The position numbers and the translations under genes were made by a program. From positions 35,905,741-35,969,740 of the forward strand of contig CM041465.1 in the NCBI GenBank assembly GCA_023213395.1: DNA of 64,000 nt, written 5' to 3'. Origin of the DNA: Cycas panzhihuaensis. Its lineage: Eukaryota; Cycadophyta. Shown piece after piece: positions 56,380-64,000 of this stretch (the stretch's first letter is position 1; the number at the start of each line of letters is the position of its first letter). Under the pieces are notes generated by a model. The model was not told the origin of the DNA, ran no database searches, and saw nothing but the letters and a program-made list of their open reading frames with translations.

Positions 56380-57570
56380 TTGAAGGGATGTTATCAGTAA
56401 TTGGAGCTTCCCAGCTTGGCTCAATAAGGCCCCTTTCCACCCAACCAACTTCCTTTGCACCTGGCTGATGGTTGGATTCTATAGGTCCTTCTGCATTCTG
56501 CCCATAAATAAAGGCATACTTAGATACCAAGTTGGAAGAGCCTTAATGGGCATCTCTAAAATCCTGCTTATAGCCCTTTGTATTCTATCTAGAGTGATAA
56601 AAAAGAAGATATTACTCTTATCTAAGTTTACTTTCTGATTTGTGACTGCCTCAAATCTCTTTAGCTGGGCTTTAATAGCCTTGGCTTCCATAATGGAGGC
56701 CCTCCTCAATAGAATGTTATCATCCATAAAATGTCTATGAAGGACATTGTCCACCTCCAAAGTGGGTTTAAAGCCCATAATCTTGCTGGAGCCTCTAACT
56801 TTCTCTATGGACCTACCCATTAATTTTGCCATAATAATAAATAGATAAGGGGCAAGAGGGTCCCCTTGTCCGAGCCCCCTATAACCTAGGAATAAGGCTA
56901 TATATATGCTATTTATTATCATTGAGAAACTAGGTTTGTAGATGTAACTCTTAATCCATTTCCTCCATTGCTCACTGAAACCAAAAGTTCTAATATAATC
57001 GAGCAAGTAACCCCACGAGACCCTGTCATAGGCCTTTGAAAGATCTATCTTAACAATCATTCCAGAATCCTTCTTCTAAGAGATCGAGTGGATCGTTTCA
57101 TGAACCACTATAATACCATCAAGGATCTATCACCCCTTCACAAACCTATCTCGTTAAGGTACACAATGTAAGGAAGAACTTCCTTCAACCTATTGGCCAA
57201 GATCTTAGCTAATACCTTATACTTCACGTTATATAAACTGATAGGCATAAAGTCTTCCATCCTTTTAGCATCACCATTCTTAGGAATTAAAACCAAGAAA
57301 GTGGCCTGCCATTCACCATGAATCTTACCATTTTCAAAAAATTCCTTAATAGCTTGAAGAAGGTCATCTTTTATGATATCCCAATATTCTTGATAGAACC
57401 CCAGAGGAAACCCATATGGCCCAAGGGCTTTCTCTCTCTTCATACCAAACATAATTTTCCTCACCTTATCGAGAGAGAATGGTGCTTTAAGGGCTATGTT
57501 CATGGCACAATCAATCTTCTTAGGGATCAGGGCCAACATCTGCTTCCTAGACTCCACATCCACACATCAC
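56380..57570 (-). pseudogene. LINE reverse transcriptase
   Basis: Two long open pieces. 57563-57138 reads MKREKALGPYGFPLGFYQEY, ATFLVLIPKNGD, DFMPISLYNVKYKVLAKILA, NRLKEVLP. 57060-56479 reads MIVKIDLSKAYDRVSWGYLL, GYRGLGQGDPLAPYLFIIMA, then HFMDDNILLRRAS. The catalytic box FMDD keeps both Asp, and DLSKAYDRV keeps the first. The C-terminal thumb follows (LPTWYLSMPLFMGR). Only a short stretch with stops separates the pieces. This is the best preserved RT of the window. Confidence 0.94.
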
Positions 57571-57999
57571 AGCTCATTGAAAATATCCATGAAATATTCG
57601 ACATCTGCTCCCTTGATGTTAGCTTGCCCAATCTCCTCCACATCCTTATTTAACAATTTTTTTATGTGGTTGCCTACTCTGTGTTTTAGAGTCATCATAT
57701 GGAAAAATTTTATGTTTCTGTCTCCTTCTACTAGCCACAGGGCTCTTGACTTCTATTTCCAGAATATCTCCTCCTTAGATAAGACTTCTTCCAATTAGAA
57801 AGAAGTCTATTTTCTTTCTAATCAAGGAGGATGAGCCTTCCTTGCTCCTGGATTTGCTTCTTGAGATGCTTTAACTAATCCAGAATCATGTCTTTTTTAA
57901 TGAAGATATTCCGATGGGATGTCTTATTCCATTCCTTAACTTGGGTTTTCACTCTATTTAATTTTAATGAAAATCTACTCATTGCACATCCATGTATAG

Positions 58000-58790
58000 G
58001 GGTGCTCTACCACACTAATAATAGATTGCGAAGGCTCAGGTCCTTTGTCCATATAAGCTCAAATCTAAATGGAGACCTCTTGTGACCTTTGATCTCCTCA
58101 CAACCCAAAACCAATGGGGAGTGATCTGAGATGGTCTTTGGTAGAGCTTTCAGGCATATATTACTATGTTGGCTTAGCCAAGCATAGTTTGCAATCACTC
58201 TATCTAATCTAACTTGTTTGACCAAGTGAATTTTGGCCCTCTCAGGGGGATGTCCATCAAACCTCCCTTCTGTATAAAATCCCTTAGATCTTCCATACTT
58301 TTTGTCCACTTGATCTAACCCCCTTTATTTTTCTCAGGGGATAGGGTTGTGTTAAAGTCCCCTATAATCAACTAGGGGTCCAACCACTCCTTATAGGCCT
58401 CCAACATCCTGTTCCATAATTGCTTCCTCCCCTCCTACACTAGGGGGGCATAAACATTAGTGACCAACCATTTGTTATTGGAATTCTTGCTAATCAACTA
58501 GCTAGACATGAAGTGCTCCTCAATGAGAAAAACCTTACCCTCCTAACCTCTGGGGTTCCATAAGGTGGCTAAATTGCCAGAGCCCCTATTCCCATATGAA
58601 GTTAACCACTCAACTTCTTTCCATATTTTATTTTTAATATTTGCTCTATTCTCAGCCAGCAGTTTAGTTTCTTGAATCAAAAGGATGACCAACTTTAGAT
58701 AAACCCTTAACTCCTTTACCATTCTATATTTTGATGGTGAATTTATACCCCAGATATTCTAAGAGGCAAGCTTTACTTGACTTCCCCCTA
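58000..58790 (-). pseudogene. LINE endonuclease (AP-type)
   Basis: The start reads KLAS, stop, NIWGINSPSKYRMVKELR, then LVILLIQETKLLAE with the catalytic QETK Glu. IIGDFNTTLSPEKN follows at about 58370-58330, and QVRLDRVIANYAW and ISDHSPLVLGC near 58100-58220. These are the N, E, GDFN, LDR and SDH positions of AP-endonucleases, which nick target DNA for target-primed reverse transcription. Confidence 0.92.
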
Positions 58791-59059
58791 GAACTCCCTC
58801 AACCCTATCATCTCTTACTTCTTATTTTAGGCCCCTGCCCTGGTCCTCCATCCCTTAAGGTTCTTTGTATCCCTTGATCTATCTGGATTGCTACCTCTCT
58901 CTCCCACATCACCTTCGATGAAGGCCTCTCTAATCTCTTCTCATTACTAAAATTTGGCCCTTTTAGGGGGTCTGGCTCCTAGCTCCCTGAATCTCTTACC
59001 TTCCAAACCTTTTCTGATTTCCTCTACTCCTCATGTCTAGGACCTTCTTCCTCTTGAGG

Positions 59060-60125
59060 GAGGTTATTTTCTAATCGCATCTGGGGAACTATAGGCTAAA
59101 GTTGAAGGGCCTCAGATGAGGCACTCAAGTAAGTCTTCTTATTTTCAAAAAGGGTGTCTTCCTCTTCCAAGTTTCTGTCCTACCCTAACTCACTTAGAAT
59201 GGGTCCTTATCTAACTTCTAAGAGGATAGGCTTCTGGTCCACCTCCATGGGGGTATCCTCCTTCCGTTTTACCTCTTCCAAGCCCCCAATAAGGCCTACT
59301 TATTCCTCCACTCCCTTTGGAGCATCATTCCCATCCTGGTGAGTTGAGGGATTATGTTTTAACTCACTAGGGCAGCTAAATGGAAGGTGCCCCACCCTCT
59401 TACTTTTTGACATCTCAAGTTTTTGAGCTCATATACCAACTTTTGATCTTTATTCCACCCATATCCATTTATATACACTTGGTCAAGAAGGGGTTTATTA
59501 ATTCTAGATAGAGCACAAAACCTAACATTAACTAATCTACTCTTACACTTTATGGTAGAGTCCATGCCCAAGAGGGGGACTCTTGTCTTTACTACCCTTT
59601 GATGACATCAAGATCCCATGCATTAAGAGGAAGGCTAGGTAATTAAACCCACAAAGGGATTTTCTTGATGGAGCCTTCGGATAAGTCAAAGTCCATATGC
59701 CATTTTTCTATTAAGATCACCTTCCTGCCCATCATCCAAGGCAATTTTAAAAGGACATTAACCATATCCTCTTGGTAGGAAAACGTGAAGAGAATACACC
59801 CTCTAGGGAGTGCAATGACCTCAACTGAACCTTTCTGCTTCCACCATTGGGTAACCCATTTCCTAATAGGGTCTACATCAGGCTTAGGGCATGAGAAATG
59901 CCGCACTAAACTGTTGCTCAAGTATTTTTCCAACCTATCTGATAATCCTTATAGGACATGGATTATAATCTTATCATTGTCTTAGATAGGGTTTATCTCA
60001 TATAATTCTGCTTCAACATTACTCAAGGCATCTAGGTATGACTTCTTCCTTTGGCGAGAGTGGGTCTGGTTAAAATTTTGGTGATATTTCTAATTTAGAA
60101 GGGAATCCATATCTATTTCCTCCAT
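59060..60125 (-). pseudogene. LINE ORF1 with DUF4283 and broken zinc knuckle
   Basis: From the ATG at 60125-60123: MEEIDMDSLLN, stop, KYHQNFNQTHSRQRKKSY. Then the DUF4283 core: EKYLSNSLVRHFSC, VTQWWKQKGSVEVIALPRGC, ILFTFSYQEDMVNVL and LPWMMGRKVILIEKW. After RLVNVRFCALSRINKPLLDQ comes a CCHC knuckle at about 59425-59375 (RCQK...RVGHLPFSC across a one-base deletion). DUF4283 proteins bind nucleic acid. The remaining part to 59060 is Ser/Pro/Glu-rich. Confidence 0.87.
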
Positions 60126-60645
60126 AATAAAATAATGAAAATATAAAAATTCATTTAGGCAAATGGTTCTCACCAATTTTGATCCTAGATCCAGATCTAT
60201 CTCTGTAACAAATTGTCTGTCTCGAGTCAAAATCTAGTCCTTCCTCCTTCAAGATCTCTAACTAACTTATCCCTCCATCTGGCAGCTCTGTCTCCACCTA
60301 CCTCGTATAAGAATGAAAGCTCTCATCTAGTCTTATCTGGTAGACTAACAACAACTTCTTCATTCCATCTTTAATGGTCTAGATTTGCCTTCTCACTGTG
60401 AACTCCACACCTATGACTAGGATAGAGAGGAAAGCCCTAATCACGCCCTTAATCATATGTTTCTCAAACCCACAATATGACCTACTGTGCCATCGAAGGT
60501 TCTTCCTAGAATTAGAGACCATAAATGGGATGATTTGGTCATCTCGCCCAACGAGCTACAACGAGGACCATTGCGCACATCTTCAAAACACTAGCCCTTT
60601 GCTTGTTTGTTGTTCCAGTCACTTTCAATAGCCCCTTGACAATAT
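60126..60645 (-). other. LINE 5' untranslated region
   Basis: About 500 bp of higher-complexity sequence upstream of ORF1. No domain is recognised. The true 5' end and any TSD cannot be fixed because the flank is microsatellite. Confidence 0.5.
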
Positions 60646-60649
60646 TATG

Positions 60650-64000
<3,351 letters not shown>

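Larger units (their letters stand above)
54640..60640 (-). mobile_element. L1-type LINE (non-LTR retrotransposon), almost full length
   Basis: A minus-strand element. ORF1 carries DUF4283 and a zinc knuckle (60125 to about 59060). ORF2 carries the apurinic endonuclease (58790-58000), RT (57570-56380), a zinc-binding zf-RVT region (55740-55480) and RNase H (55310-54880). The 3' end runs straight into a TA/TG microsatellite instead of a polyA tail. The 5' end is set loosely at the start of the right-hand microsatellite. All domains are present, but stops and frameshifts abound. Confidence 0.88.

Noticed and set aside
57318-58085. Plus-strand open frames of 65-111 residues
   Set aside because: They are antisense to the LINE RT and endonuclease domains.

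Overview
This window reads as intergenic nuclear DNA of a seed plant. It holds no intact host gene. The evidence is the Ty1/copia-type gag-pol remains, primer-binding sites matching the 3' end of plant initiator-Met tRNA (TGGTATCAGAGC), chromodomain and Tat/Ogre-lineage Ty3/gypsy elements, an L1-type LINE with an RNase H domain, and a decayed copy of a plant UBC32/33/34-type ubiquitin-conjugating enzyme. The DNA is AT-rich and most coding remains carry many in-frame stops. The old, retained nested insertions suggest a large genome with slow element removal; I cannot name the species.

The main result is that almost the whole window is one nested retrotransposon stack that can be unpacked from the sequence. 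The outermost recognisable layer is a chromodomain gypsy element (called G3 here). Its gag, protease, RT, RNase H and integrase start lie at 1084-3902. The rest of integrase, the chromodomain and the start of the 3' LTR lie at 52339-53745. Between the halves sits G1 (3903-52338), a Tat/Ogre-like gypsy element with a large LTR, a Pro/Ser/Tyr-rich gag, pol, and a second, archaeal-type RNase H downstream of integrase. G1 was itself hit at least four times: by copia C3 (6363-10601) in its 5' LTR; by gag-only element C6 (13813-18108) in the protease; by gag-only element E1 (21854-32151) in integrase, with chromodomain gypsy G2 (22176-28651) inside E1's own LTR; and by gag-only element E2 (37309-50088) near its 3' LTR. 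E2 contains copia C1 (40163-49359), which contains copia C2 (43881-48833). The deepest path is G3 > G1 > E2 > C1 > C2.

Target-site duplications (TSDs), LTR pairs, PBS and polypurine tracts (PPTs) were found by eye for most layers, and in several cases an empty target site can be read. E1, E2 and C6 share an unusual plan: LTR, PBS, a 2-3 kb leader without recognisable coding, then a copia-type gag pressed against the PPT and no pol.

The left edge (1-1083) holds a UBC32/33/34-like pseudogene antisense to a copia PBS and LTR (C4) that interrupts G3. The right side (53746-64000) holds the 3' tail of another copia element (C5), an almost full-length minus-strand L1-type LINE (about 54640-60640), and long TA/CA/TG microsatellites, the last one more than 3.3 kb and running off the window.
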